64,000 nt of DNA from Macrolepiota albuminosa (lineage: Eukaryota > Basidiomycota > Agaricomycetes > Agaricales > Agaricaceae): NCBI GenBank assembly GCA_027475525.1, contig JAMWFC010000113.1, positions 2,902,001 through 2,966,000 on the forward strand, read 5' to 3'. Below, one piece after another: positions 21,862 to 33,195 of this stretch; positions within the stretch are counted from its first letter, which is position 1, and each line of letters starts with the position of its first letter. The notes under the pieces are model-generated. The model was not told the DNA's origin, ran no database searches, and saw nothing but the letters and a program-made list of their open reading frames with translations. Made by a program: the position numbers and the translations under genes.

Positions 21862-22690
21862 AATTTGCCGTCCTTCCAAGTCCGTAATGGGTCGAGTCTT
21901 CTGTCTTTGATTGGGTTTTTTGATAAGAGGTGGACTCTTATTCTTTTTGGGCGTACGGGTGGTGCTCCATGCAAGGGTGTCTAGAAGTAATCGGCGGTCG
22001 CTTTGTTATGAACGTGACGGTATGCATGGATTTAGAAAATTATGCGGTCTGAAACTCGTCCGCACAACTCTTGACTCGTATTCAATAGGGCTGCTGGAAC
22101 GGCTATTAATCAATAGACTTTAGAGGCACATTCAAGTTAGGTTCTTAATAAATGTCTTGTTTGATTTTAAACACGATATAGCTTGCTTATCGTTACGCCA
22201 ACCTCAGAAGTGTCATCCTAAGCTTTTTATTCAGGATTTGGATCATTGTGACTCGAGAACATAGAGCACTGAAATGGACATCCTCCGATCATTCGTGCTG
22301 CCTTCTGGACATGGTGTAGCAAACTCCGCTCGACAATTTGAGTGGTAATAGGCGGCCATTTTCAAACTCGTTCTTAACAGTCCAGCGCAAGCTTGATGCA
22401 AAGTCGGTCAATCCTCCGCCTCCTGCCATACTTCATCGCATCTCACTTCAGAATAACGAAAACACCGTTCTATCAGGACAGGGTGGAAATTAGGATTCTC
22501 CCTCATTCTAGTTCGGACATGGCATTTGGGAACGTGTAGTACGATTAACGACATCAGTCACGAGATGAAGTATCTCGAGACCTTGAATGCTTCCTTTGTC
22601 GTGGAGAAAAAGCACAGAAAGTATGGTGGCCTGAACTTCAGTCCAAGTCCCCAATAGACAAACCTCGCGTCCATCGGAAGAGTATAGCCC
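21862..22690. other. Intergenic DNA between two convergent genes
   Basis: It lies between the stop of the bestrophin-like gene and the stop of the kinase gene. I see no supported gene; it should hold both 3' untranslated parts. Confidence 0.6.
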
Positions 22691-24340
22691 TCAAAACTCT
22701 ATGAGTAACGATCTGATGTGAGGAAGGGCAGTTGTAAGAGTAGAATCAGCCTGCCCGTTGGTCGAGTCGAAGCCAGGCCTTCGACTGTGCGTCCATTCCT
22801 CTGGCCGTTGCCGCTCTGATTCGAGATGCGGCAGGTGCTGCAATATATGAGCAACGGTTGGTCGATTTTCGGGGAGACGATCCCAACAACTCTCCATCAA
22901 TGACCACATATTATCGGTCAGACCACGCTCCTGATACTGGTTCCCCGATGGCTTGTCGGGGTGCTGGCCCTGCATGACCCTTGTCATGACCGCAACTTGC
23001 TTCCTTACATGTTTGAAAGGGCGCTCTCCAGTAAACACCTGCCCATAGGGATGTGAGTAGATGTGCTATTTGAGATTACATTACTACCTCGTAGCAGACC
23101 ATTCCAAATGCATACACATCAGTCGCTTTTGTCCTTCTGCTAAACTCGTTGTCGGGATCAACGAGTTCTGGGGCTTCGAATCCTGCCGTTCCACCCTCGG
23201 CATGATTAGATGAAAAGGGCTGGCCTCTAAAGCCACTGACATCTGTAACATACGACAGACCAAAGTCTGCCAGGCACGCTCGTTCCGAGTCTGTAACGAG
23301 AATATTTAGACTCTTCAGGTCTCCATGCACAACCCCATTCTCATGAAGGTACTCCAGACCCAATGCAACATCTTGTATCTGGACAAATGGGTTCGAATCA
23401 ACCATATAGTCACCGGGGAAGAGCGAAAGTACAGTACAAGTGGAGTTCTAAACAACTGTGGTCTTGTTTTTAGATAATCGCTGACATTTCCGTTTGTCAT
23501 CCAAGGAGAGATCAAGCACAGCGTTTTTCTTGGATCTTCCAGACGATGAATTCCATAGAAAGGAAGGATGTTGGGATGTGATAGTTGACCCCATACAACA
23601 GCTTCACGAGAAAATGACTGGGATAGCAAAAAGTCAGATTTGAAACGATTTAACCAATCAAACTGTGTACCTACCTTGTGGAGGAGAGCTTGATTTGAAG
23701 TTTGGAACATCCTAATCACTTTGGCACACACAACCCTCCCGTTTTGATTGGCCTTGTAGACATCGCCAAAGCCTCCAGTTGACAACGGGAAGTCTTGGAA
23801 ATTTACATTTACGTCTTCAAGGGAGAAGCATCGGGGGTAAAGTGCTGACTTCCGGCAAAGGCGAACAAGAGCCACGTAGAGTACTCCTCGAAAGCGTTGC
23901 TCAAGTGGAGCATGGTCCAGTAACTGGATAAGGGGTCATATTTGATTGCTAACCATTAAGCCCTTCTCTCGTACCTTTTGAAGAAGATCGAGCAAGTCCT
24001 GAGCCGCCGAGTCGCGATAGCATAAGAACTTTGCATACTTGTGAGGGTCACCGAAGATGTCGACCAAGTAGTTGCAGATATCAGAGACTTGATTTCCTAT
24101 CTCCATACTGGCCATGTGCTCGACGGGCGATGAACAGTCAGAAGCAGAGGTTACTACAAAACTGTCCCAAACCATAGACTGATCTTGAAAATCAAGTTCA
24201 GCCCGAGGAAAGGATTTCGTTCTGGCAAGAAGAAAATCAGTCGGGAAATCTTCCATGTCGTGCGAAGCATCGTTCTCGTCGTTAGGCTCGACAAGAACTA
24301 TGTTGACTTCTGAAAGTGGAGACATCGATGTCGTATCCAT
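22691..24340 (-). CDS. TKL-like protein kinase, 5 exons
   Basis: Exons 24340-23975, 23923-23675, 23617-23414, 23378-23088 and 23038-22691 join in frame to about 485 residues. The kinase domain starts near residue 150: glycine loop [11 protein letters not shown], lysine in VVCAKVIR, catalytic loop [12 protein letters not shown] (HGD in place of HRD, common in this fungal group), LADFGLS, and APEL. The C-lobe has [19 protein letters not shown] and [11 protein letters not shown]. The 150-residue N-terminal part is acidic and of unknown fold. A Ser/Thr or dual kinase of the TKL type is the best reading; the target is unknown. An earlier ATG at 24566 opens another frame that overlaps the start; an extra 5' exon is possible, so the true N-terminus is uncertain. 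Confidence 0.85.
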
Positions 24341-24566
24341 TACTGCGGTGGAGGTGAGAGAAAGAAGGCTCAGGCGCCTGTTCTTTAACAAGTCTGATCA
24401 TCAGTTTGTCATAATCTGACGCCTCGGTGAGCTGTGAGGTTGAATTTAGGCCAGGCATAAAAACCGACTTCAAGTTCGAATGCCTTGATCGACTGAGACC
24501 ACGTCTGTTGTTAACTAATAGTAAAGATCTATCAGAGTCGACAGCACGGCGTTGAGTCATCGACAA

Positions 24567-25215
24567 AAAGTAAGAACGAGCAAATCACATGCCACCACAC
24601 ATGACTGGTGGAGAGCGCAACCTGTTTGAATGCACACTTTGTGTTTGACATGCCAAGATCCAATATTGAACAATCAAACTAGGATACGGAGATTCATTCC
24701 CTGGTTGAAAAGAGGCGAAGCGTTCCCCTCCACAAGAAGTTCGATCATATTTTAGGCATTACATAATCCTGCCTACATTATTAAGTCGAATTTTTTTTCT
24801 CTTAGAGGTCATGGTGCTCTCCAGAAGGTGCCGAGAGGTGTGCGTGGCCATTTTCAGGGATGTCCAGCTCATTCGGCCGTGGATAACATTTTCATCAATT
24901 CAGTTACTTTGTGATCATGACATGCGATCAGAACGAAATTTTATATAGAACAAATCTCCCCAAGGTGTGACGTCGCTGGAGACTTTTTATGGGAGAATAA
25001 CCATTGGGAAATTGGATGGTTGTGTAGCTAGTTGTAGATCTCTCAGAGGCCTGGACTGAGCTCATGGAAGTGAGACCAAGTCTTGTAGAAACCATGGACG
25101 GCGGAATTGAACTGACAGCCGGAGCTCGGTTCAATGATTTGCCGATGCGTGGGTGACCGACCGGCTTACAAGTCGTCGGACTTCGGGTCGCTGTTCTTGT
25201 CTCCAATCCTCTACA
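24567..25215. promoter_or_regulatory. Shared upstream region of the kinase gene and PEX13
   Basis: The two genes point away from each other across about 650-870 bp. No particular site stands out; a run of T at 24788-24797 lies about midway. Confidence 0.4.
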
Positions 25216-26379
25216 ATGGTCTCCCCACCAAAGCCCTGGGAAAGAAATGGTGCTGCCTCTACTGTTGCAGATACACCTGCTGCTCAGCCAATAGCTTCGT
25301 CGTCGACGGCACCAGCCACCTCACAGATACCCACAGTGCCAGAACGGCCAGCAACGCTGGCACAGCCATCATCTACGATTTCTCCCTATTCATCTTATGG
25401 TGCCTCGCCTTATTCAAGACTTGGCACAAGCTATGGTGGCTATGGTGGAATGGGGTCTTACGGATCCACGTATGGTGGGTATGGCGGAATGGGATCATAC
25501 GGAGGGATGTATGGTGGTGGAATGGGAAATTACGGCATGGGGTATGGCGGATACGGTGGGATGGGAATGGGTGGTATGTACGGAGGATACGGCATGGGAG
25601 GCATGATGGGCCCTAACGGTATGCCGATGGATCCCAACAATCCAAGTCTTACCCAGACTCTCGAGTCCACGACACAAAATACATTTGCCCTGCTTCACTC
25701 TGTCGTCCAAACTTTTACGGGTATCGCACAAATGCTCGAATCGACGTTCATGGCGACGCACTCGTCTTTTTTCGCCATGGTGGGTGTCGCGGATCAATTC
25801 AGCCAGCTCCGAAATGCTCTAGGGAGCGTGCTAGGCATCTTTGGGCTCCTACGATGGATGCGAGAGCTTCTCACCGGTCGCCCAGCCTCATCATCACTGA
25901 ACAACGAATTCCGGGACTTTGTTAACGGCCGTCCTGTACAGGGTCCACGGGGCCCGCCACCGCCCAAAGCATCCAAGAAACCATTGATAATGTTCCTCCT
26001 CGCCATCTTTGGTATCCCCTTTGCGATGTCCAAAGTCATTCGCATGCTGCAAGAGCGTGCACGGGCGCAAGCCGCGGCGAACGGCGGTCTTCTTCCAGGA
26101 CAGCTTCCCCCGCTTGATCCGTCGACACTTTCATTCGCACGGACGTTGTACCCGTTCACTGCGACGAACCAGAACGAGCTCGGCCTCAAGGAGAACGAGA
26201 TTGTTGCGGTCATGGGCAAGTTGGACCCGCGGACGGGCGCGGAAGTCGATCCGCGCATGGATGTTGAGGGAGATTGGTGGAAGGGCCGCACGAGGGATGG
26301 CAGGGAGGGCTGGTTCCCGAGAAAGTTTGTCGAGGTGCTTGAACGGAGAAAGCCCGAGGAGGCTAAGAAGGTCGATTGA
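25216..26379 (+). CDS. PEX13: Peroxin-13, peroxisomal import docking protein
   Basis: A single exon of 387 codons. The order is that of PEX13. A Pro/Ser-rich start contains KPWERN, which is typical of the family. A long Gly/Tyr/Met-rich stretch follows (repeats of GGYGGMG, residues about 72-135). Two hydrophobic regions come next (about 160-220 and LIMFLLAIFGIPFAM near 258). The C-terminus carries an SH3 domain: ARTLYPFTATNQNELGLKEN, GDWWKGRT and GREGWFPRKFVEVL. PEX13 sits in the peroxisome membrane with PEX14 and helps import of proteins brought by PEX5 or PEX7. The ATG at 25216 is chosen because it gives the family N-terminus; the frame is open upstream to 25153 without another good start. 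A host housekeeping gene, free of damage. Confidence 0.95.
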   Translation: MVSPPKPWERNGAASTVADTPAAQPIASSSTAPATSQIPTVPERPATLAQPSSTISPYSSYGASPYSRLGTSYGGYGGMGSYGSTYGGYGGMGSYGGMYGGGMGNYGMGYGGYGGMGMGGMYGGYGMGGMMGPNGMPMDPNNPSLTQTLESTTQNTFALLHSVVQTFTGIAQMLESTFMATHSSFFAMVGVADQFSQLRNALGSVLGIFGLLRWMRELLTGRPASSSLNNEFRDFVNGRPVQGPRGPPPPKASKKPLIMFLLAIFGIPFAMSKVIRMLQERARAQAAANGGLLPGQLPPLDPSTLSFARTLYPFTATNQNELGLKENEIVAVMGKLDPRTGAEVDPRMDVEGDWWKGRTRDGREGWFPRKFVEVLERRKPEEAKKVD

Positions 26380-26983
26380 GCTAGCAGCATCTATTCCCCT
26401 TTGATCCACGTTCCTTTTTTTCGCTCTTGCTATACATACGCTATTGACTGGGTTTTGTTTCAATATTTGTGCTACATACGTATTTTTGTTCCCTCGCGGG
26501 ATACAGGAAATATATCTACCTTGTTTCCAACGACATTACAATCAAGACAGCAAAAAGTTTGAGTTCGTTAGAGTTGGAGTCTGAGATCCGATCCTTTTTC
26601 CACTGAAAAAAAAAGACTATCAAGGGGGTTTCGCCTCAAACTCCCAAAAACTCCCAAAAGGATGGTCAAAGCGAAGAAGCTGTGATTCACGAGACATGGA
26701 TGCCTCTCTTCTCGTCACAATAACTCGAACTGAAAAACGAATACGCACAGTTGCAGCGCAGCCTTGACAAGTCGCGCGAATGAACAGCACGTAGATATAC
26801 ATACATAGACATGTACAACCTCGTTCCTGAGCAAAAAAAAACCCTCTCTACATGCACAATAATTAACGACATAGATACACGGACTCATACAACTCCACTC
26901 TCATTCCTCGCATGCACACACAATGCCCCCCCTCCTTGGTATACCTCCAAAAAATCTCCAAACAAGAAAGAAACCCCAAGCTC

Positions 26984-29900
26984 TTACCTACCCCTCAACC
27001 GTCTAAACGCAGGCACGATCCCCAAAATATCAATATCAATATCCCTCCTCCCCTCCTTTTCCTTTTCCTGCTCGTTTTCATCCTCACGCTCTTCGCGCTC
27101 ATACTCACGAGGCGCACCCTCCTCATCCTCGTCATCTGACGAATCAAACACGCTACGCGTATCACCTCTTCTCACAGGCACCAACTTTCTCGTCGTATCC
27201 CACCGTGCCCGTGCCCGTGCCCTCCCCGGATCCAGATCCACACCCACACCCGCACCCGCTCCCATTTCCGCACCCACTCCCATTTCCGCACCCGCACCCA
27301 CACCCACACCCCCACCCACTCCAAAATCCACTCCCACACCCGCTCCCAAATCCCCACTCGACCAAACGCGCACAGGCCGCCGCTGCCCATCAACATCAGC
27401 ATCAGACCTCCTCCGCGGCCGCGTCCGCGTGCGCACGGACACGGGGACGGCGACGTCGACGGCGACAGCGACGCTCCGGGCCAAGTTCGGATCAGACATA
27501 GGCGAACGCGCGCGAATCGTACATCGTGGCGCTGATAGCCTTCCTAGCGGGTTTTTTTAGCTTTTGTTTTCTTCTTGGATTTGGATCTCATAGGGGGACA
27601 AAGGAAAGGGTAGGAAAGGGAAACCGAAAACGAAAACCAAAAACGAAAAACGAAAAACGAAAAAGAAAGGAGAAGACAAAACCAAAATCCAAAAACCAAA
27701 ATAAAACGAGACGAAAACTGACCTACACCGCGCATCCTTCTCCTTCTCCTTCTCCTTCTCCTTCTCCACACTCCCACTCCCACTCATCCCAGAACCACTA
27801 GCAGCAGTAGCGGTGGTACCTTCCTCGCTCTCTACGAGACTCGCGTTCGAGCGACTGGCGTCCACCGCACCCGCCGCACCAGCACTCGGAAAGCCAGCAC
27901 CAGCACCAGAGCCAGCAGGCACCCCCGCCCTCGCCTCTGCCCCCGCCCCCGCACGGGCACGGGCGCGGTTCGGAACGAGGTGGTACGACGGCGTAGACGG
28001 CGATATATCAATAACGTTAACGTTGTTCCCCGACCCAACCACGTTTTTACCCTTGTCGTTGGCGTTGGGGTTGTTGTTATCGTTGTCGTTGGCGTTGTTG
28101 TTACTTTTATTGAGATTGTTAATGTTATTGAGAATGAGATTGATATTTCTCCTCGTCATGGGGGCGTGCCCAGCTCCAAACCCAAATCCAAAACCAGAAA
28201 CAGACCCACGACGAATAACACCTCCCCCTCCCCCTCCCCCTCCACCTCCTCCTCCACCTCCACCTCCAGCCTCGCCTCCCCCTCCACCTCCAGCCTCGCC
28301 TCCCCCTCCCCCTCCACCTCCACCTCCAGCCCTCGCGGGGGCATTCGCATTCTTCGACTTTGACCGTCGACGAACAAGTAACCCAGCCGCGAGACTGTTC
28401 CACGCCAACCCACTTTCCTGCTCTTTCGCGTCTTTAGCGTCTTTGTCTTTAGCGTCTTTTCGGCCTAACCACTCGCGCCATATGCTCTCCTTGTCCTTGT
28501 CCCTCTCCTTATCCTTCGCGCTAGCACTGGCACTGGCACTGACACTCGCACTCGCACTCGCGGTTGTTTGAGCTTGAGCTTGGGCTTGAACAGGAGGCAC
28601 GGTATACGTCCACTGATACGACCTCGGCTGCACATGACGCTGTCTAACCCTCCGCCTCCCATCTCCAAACCCCAAATCATCATCCGAGTCATCATCCGAG
28701 TCATCATCCCCCTCACCACCGGCGCTGCCCATACCCATACTCATACCCCTACGCCCGCCGTCACGCCCACGGCCCCCGCCCTCACGCGCGGCGGCGACAT
28801 CGCACGGACCCGCACCAACAGACACCGCATCACACAAATCGACCGAGCGGCGCTTCGCATACGCGATCGGGGACGGCGACCTCGTCCTCGAGCGGTCACG
28901 CTGCCAGTGTGCCGGCCTATACGAATGGCGGTACGTGCGCAGCTGTGTGCGGTTACGCGGTCTCGCGCGGCGATGCGTGTGTATACCATCATAATCATAA
29001 TCATAATCGTCGTCGTACTCGTCGTTGGAGTTGGAGTTGTCGTCAGAGGAGGCGGTAGAGAAGGAGGGAGGGTGTGGGGCGTAGCACATGGGAGACGGGG
29101 AGCGCGAGATGAACGAGTCGGCGTCTTCGAGGACTGTGGTGTGTCTTTCTGTGTTGTCGTCGGCTGGGAGCGCAGGCGCAGGCGGCTGGGGCGGCGGCGG
29201 TGTCCCAGGGATACGCGGGGTCGGAGTGTGTAGCTGGAGAGGCCGTGCGGTGGGTTGATCGCGGGGTTTGGTGGGTTTGAGGATGGAGGGTACGTGGCTT
29301 ACAGAGAGTGCGCGCGGAGACGCAGACGCAGACGATGCCGAGCCGGGGAACGTGGAGAGGGCAGGGGAGCTCGGTGCCGACGCGGTGAACGTCATCGCGC
29401 TGACGCTGGCGATGGCGGAGCCCTCGATGAACTTTGCGGTGGACGGGAGAGGGAATTTTGGTGAAGGGAGGGACGGGAGGCGGGGGGATGTCCTGGAAGA
29501 GACGGGGGCGGGGGGACCGCTGGCGGCAGAGGCACGGCGGGAGGAGGGAGGGGTGGATGAGAAGGCGGGGCTGCTGGGGAGCGGGGCGGCGAGGGAGCCG
29601 GTTGCGAGAGGGGCACGGCGGAGAGGACTGGCTGCACCATGGGGGCGGGAGCTCGAGGAGTCGCGGGTGCGGGAGTGGGAACGGGGGCGGGGGAGGGAGC
29701 GAGGGCGCAATGTTGATGGACCCGGGTCGACGGGACGAGAGGCGCAGCTGACGGGCGACGGGACGGTGCTGGCGCTGGGACTTGTGTTAGGCCGTTGTTC
29801 ACGGGACGGGCGTGGGACGTACGGGGTAACCGGGGGGATCCGTGGGAGAGGTCGCGGCGTGGGCGACGCTACAGGCGTAGGCGTCATTGACGACGACGAC

Positions 29901-30340
29901 GACGACGCATCAGGCGCCGGTCCAATTGTCGCTGCTCGCGCCCGCGGCACAACCGGCAGTGGACGCGGATGTCCAGCCTGTGTGTCCGCCTGCGGCGGCT
30001 TGGGCAGACTCGGTCGACTGCCAATGTCCAGACGCCCAATCGACGGACGCCGCTGTTGTGCACGGCTCAGGCTCACCTGGCGCGGTCGCTGGGGCGCACG
30101 CAGGACTGTGTCGGCCGGTGGCGGCTGTAAGATGGCCATTTGTGCAAAGTCTTCGGTAGGAGAGGTATCAGGAGGCACAGAGTCGTCTGTGTTGTGGCGT
30201 TTCTTTGCAAAGAGGCTGAGGCCACGTTGGAGGGCGCCGAGCGAAGAGTCGTCGGTGTCGAGCTGGCGCAGTGGCTCTGGGAACCCCGAGACTGACAGTG
30301 CCATTGTGGTTGTTGACAAAGAGCAAGGTCGTCCCATCAA
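26984..30340 (-). CDS. Large Ser/Pro/Gly-rich protein of unknown function, 2 exons
   Basis: Exon 30340-27727 and exon 27531-26984 join across a 195-bp intron (GTAGGT donor, CTATCAG acceptor) to give about 1053 residues. The start is MMGRPCSLSTTT; a second ATG at 30304 (MALSVSGFPEPL) may be the real start. The N-terminal 60 residues look ordered (DTDDSSLGALQRGLSLFAKK). The rest is disordered: Pro/Ser-rich, an acidic Asp/Tyr stretch near residue 450, a Lys/Asp/Glu stretch, a long poly-Gly tract near residue 690, Asn runs, and a Gly/Val-Ala-Gly repeat region in exon 2 before a charged end (SSDDEDEEG, EREEREDENEQEKEKEG). No enzymatic motif is seen. A scaffold or cell-polarity role is possible but unsupported. 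The opposite strand has long open frames that are shadows of this biased sequence. Confidence 0.75.
28219..28335. repeat. CCT/CCA-type low-complexity tract coding for poly-Gly
   Basis: The + strand is a run of CTCCCC, CCTCCA and CCAGCCTCG units; the - strand codes for an almost pure glycine tract with a few Glu-Ala breaks. The length is likely to vary between strains. Confidence 0.85.
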
Positions 30341-30852
30341 TAGTCAATCTTTGAAACACTGATGTGATTGATGTAAATACCCGTGAACCATTCAAATCAA
30401 GAATCCCAGAGCTTCAGGCCAAGGACATGGGAACCCCAAAAATACCAGCTACTACACATGCTCATGCTGAAGCACCTCGGCCTGTCCAAGCCCACCAACC
30501 ACACTTGAGCTTGGTCTCTTATCCCATCATGATATTCCGCTCCCACATATCAAATATCAATCAAAGAAATTTCATCTTGGCACGGCCTAGCCGACGGACT
30601 TGTCAAAACCACCGGTCCCAAATCCCCGTAAATGTCCTTGGATAGAACTCACCAACGCGAACATGCCGGACGATGGACCACTCGTAACTCATTGTGGGGG
30701 CTCGGCTAACTAGCCGATCACCCAGGGTCAGTCGTATCATATCGCGTACCTACCTCTCGTATTGAAAACTCCCACCGCACGCGCGGCCTGAAGCCGTCTT
30801 CATTACGCGTATCGCACAGCATGCCTTTGGCTGGCCGCAGCAGGACGAAGGT
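30341..30852. other. Upstream DNA of the Ser/Pro/Gly-rich gene
   Basis: Non-coding as far as I can see. It should hold the promoter of the - strand gene. The KDZ transposon inserted at its right end, about 510 bp from that gene's first ATG. Confidence 0.5.
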
Positions 30853-30860
30853 AGGACGAG

Positions 30861-31222
30861 CACCTGTAGCTACCACATACTGCGCCGAATTAGGCATGGA
30901 ATATGACTAATATTCCATGCCCAATTCGGCGTACTTTTCCTAGTTCTCCCTTCCTGCAATAATACAGGCCTTATTTCAGACTTGAAATTTGAGAATATTG
31001 CGTGCTGCGGTCCGTGGTGCCGAGCCATTCAGGCACGTTATTCAGCAGCCATCAAAGCAACCATCAAACATCGCGTACATTGTTTAGCAACGCCAGGAAA
31101 TAACGCCGCCCATTGATCCCACCCTCTTGCTCATCGTGGCCGACGATGAGCTCACTCCTCTCTTCAAAATTCATCGGAAATTATCAGAAAAATTCCCTAC
31201 AATAGTTACAACTGTATAGAGC
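30861..31222 (+). repeat. Left terminal inverted repeat (362 bp)
   Basis: It matches the reverse complement of 40579-40940 over its whole length with few differences, mainly transitions. The outer end is CACCTGTAGCTACC. Confidence 0.95.
30879..30935. repeat. 57-bp near-palindrome inside the left terminal repeat
   Basis: Two 26-bp arms (ACTGCGCCGAATTAGGCATG and on, against its inverted copy ending CGGCGTACT) differ at three positions around a 5-base centre. The core GGCATGGAATAT is perfect. The right terminal repeat has the same structure. Confidence 0.9.
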
Positions 31223-31500
31223 TTTTTAGCAATGCCCAGAAATAACGCCGACCATTGTTCCCGCCCCTTGCTCATTGTGTCCGACGATGAGCTCACTCCT
31301 CTCTTTGACATTCATCGGAAATTATCGGAAAAAGGCAGATTCCACACCTAATCTGCCACCAACCATCAAAGCAGCTATCATTGTTTGATGATGCATCAGT
31401 GATGCCTAGAGATCACGCCGACTGTTGATCCCTACCCCTTGCTCATCGTTAGACACGATGAGCTCACTCTCCTCTTCAAAATTTGTCAAAATTCTCAAAA
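31084..31500 (+). repeat. Three tandem subterminal repeats with hairpins
   Basis: Diverged units begin near 31084, 31218 and 31395. Each reads like AACGCC, a GATCCC-type segment, CTTGCTCATCGT, five variable bases, ACGATGAGCTCACTC. The GCTCATCGT/ACGATGAGC arms make a 9-bp stem. The first unit is inside the terminal repeat; units 2 and 3 occur only at the left end. Confidence 0.8.
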
Positions 31501-31711
31501 AAAATGTGGGATTCTGTTCATATATTATATACTATCATGACAATAATATGAAGAAATTTACTAAATTTGTACGGTATAAAGTACATTATCGGCGCGCTCA
31601 CGTGCGCCGAAGAAAAATTTAAAGATGAAAATGGCGACAAAAATGCAAGACAATTTCTCTGAAGAAACATAGGAGAAGAAAAATCAACGGAGTGGCAGCT
31701 CATACTCACTG

Positions 31712-33195
31712 CTAATTTGTTTCAAGCCTATCATCGTTGTCCTCAGGCTGCATTTCGTCATTGTCATCAATCAACTCGGTGCTCTTGTGCATGGGTCCTG
31801 GTGGCAGCTTCGATGTCTTCCTCTTCTTGAATTGCTGCTCCTTCCCTTTTGTTCTGGACCGGCCCTTGTCCGAACGTTCCTTCCTCTTCTTTCCAATTAC
31901 CACCCCTTGACCACGTGCTGCTGTAAGTTTTCTCTCATGCTCCCTCCGTTCCTCAGCTGTGAGAAGTGCCCATTTACAGTCGCCATCTTTCAACGCAGAA
32001 CGCAACAGTCGGATGTCATCGATTGTTGAGATGTTTGAAGGGCTGCTAAATGGTATTCTTGAGGGCCAGCCAATGAGATGGACGTGGTATTGTTCGACAA
32101 TAGCTTTATCATAATTCATGTAATTCATTTTAATGCTCTTGTTAACGAGAATTGCACCTGCAAACAAATCAGCTTGGAATGATAAATAAAAAGCACTCAG
32201 TACTCACGCAATCCATCAAGAATGAGGCCTGTGCATTCAGCGCGCATTGAAGGCAGCGTATCTGGCTTTATCGCACCTACCGTTGACGGTTAGAGCACAA
32301 TTCATAAATAAGTATGTAGGAAACTCACCTCGACTTTCAAGACAGGCGTACATTTCAAACTTCGCTAGTACGTCTGCGTAATCCAGTTTAAGCACCTCCG
32401 GAAAAAATTTCATGACTGTGCTGTCAGATGTTGCAGTAAATGTAGTGGTGCTGTCCTCAGCATGGCTGCGGGAGAAGAACGCAAAGGAACGCACGCCTGT
32501 GCAAAGGAAAAGGTTCTTCATCTGAGTTACTAGTCAGTTAATGGGATATTTGTATTAAAAACATGCAAACTTACCTCCGTAGTGATTGCCTTGATATTTT
32601 GGTGAGCATCAATGGCACAGGCATGGTTGCTATGTCGTGAACCTTGTAATTTAAGTGCGCGGTATTCAATGAGGTCATCTATTAGTTCTTTTTTGCATTC
32701 TGTGCTCATCGCCAATCGGTCCAATTCTGAGTCAGCGTTGATATGATTTTGAATGTCCTTTAGTTTCAACCTGTCACCATGCTCACAACCTGATGACGTG
32801 AATAAATCAGATTGCGTTGCAGAACGGAGTAAAAAAGACATACTGCCGTTGATTTCTTTTGATTTGAAATGCAGGATTGCATTTGCAAGCGAGGGACGCC
32901 GGGTCGGGGCATAGTTAGACGCATGGCTTATCATGTTTTTGATACGGTCCTTGTCCACTAAATGTTGCCGGGCCAGGGCGTCAATAAACGTGTTTTGCTC
33001 TTTGAGATACTTAGCCACCGCGACTTGAACGGTCTCAAGGCTGGCCTTTGTGTTCTTCTCGAGAATATTGTGAGTACCCATTGACGCGTCTGATTTTGAA
33101 GTGAACTTGGTGGAACGGATGCGTGGAGGTTGGATAGGGCGATCTGGATTACGCATAGCCCAACTGGTAGCCTCAAAATCATTGCTGGAATTCAT
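31712..33195 (-). CDS. KDZ element gene 1: unknown protein, 4 exons
   Basis: Exons 33195-32575, 32521-32329, 32276-32208 and 32157-31712 join in frame to about 442 residues (start MNSSNDFEATSWAMRN). The middle is helical. The C-terminal half contains EQYHVHLIGWPSRIPFSSPS, then DDIRLLRSALKDGDCKWALL, then TAEERREHERKL and a basic, nuclear-type tail (KKRKERSDKGRSRTKGK). I recall similar GWP ... LLTAEER segments in uncharacterised agaricomycete proteins but know no function. The gene diverges from gene 2; their shared upstream region, with its own first codons, is duplicated. A DNA-binding or accessory transposition role is only an inference from the basic tail and position. Confidence 0.7.

Noticed and set aside
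28219..28335. CRISPR-like or spaced repeat array
   Set aside because: It is simple CCT/CCA low-complexity sequence coding for glycine, with no repeat-spacer structure; CRISPR arrays are not expected in a fungal nuclear genome.
29255..30362. Gly/Arg-rich + strand open frames opposite the large - strand gene
   Set aside because: They have biased shadow composition and no introns, domain or start context; the - strand frame continues through an intron into a sensible second exon.
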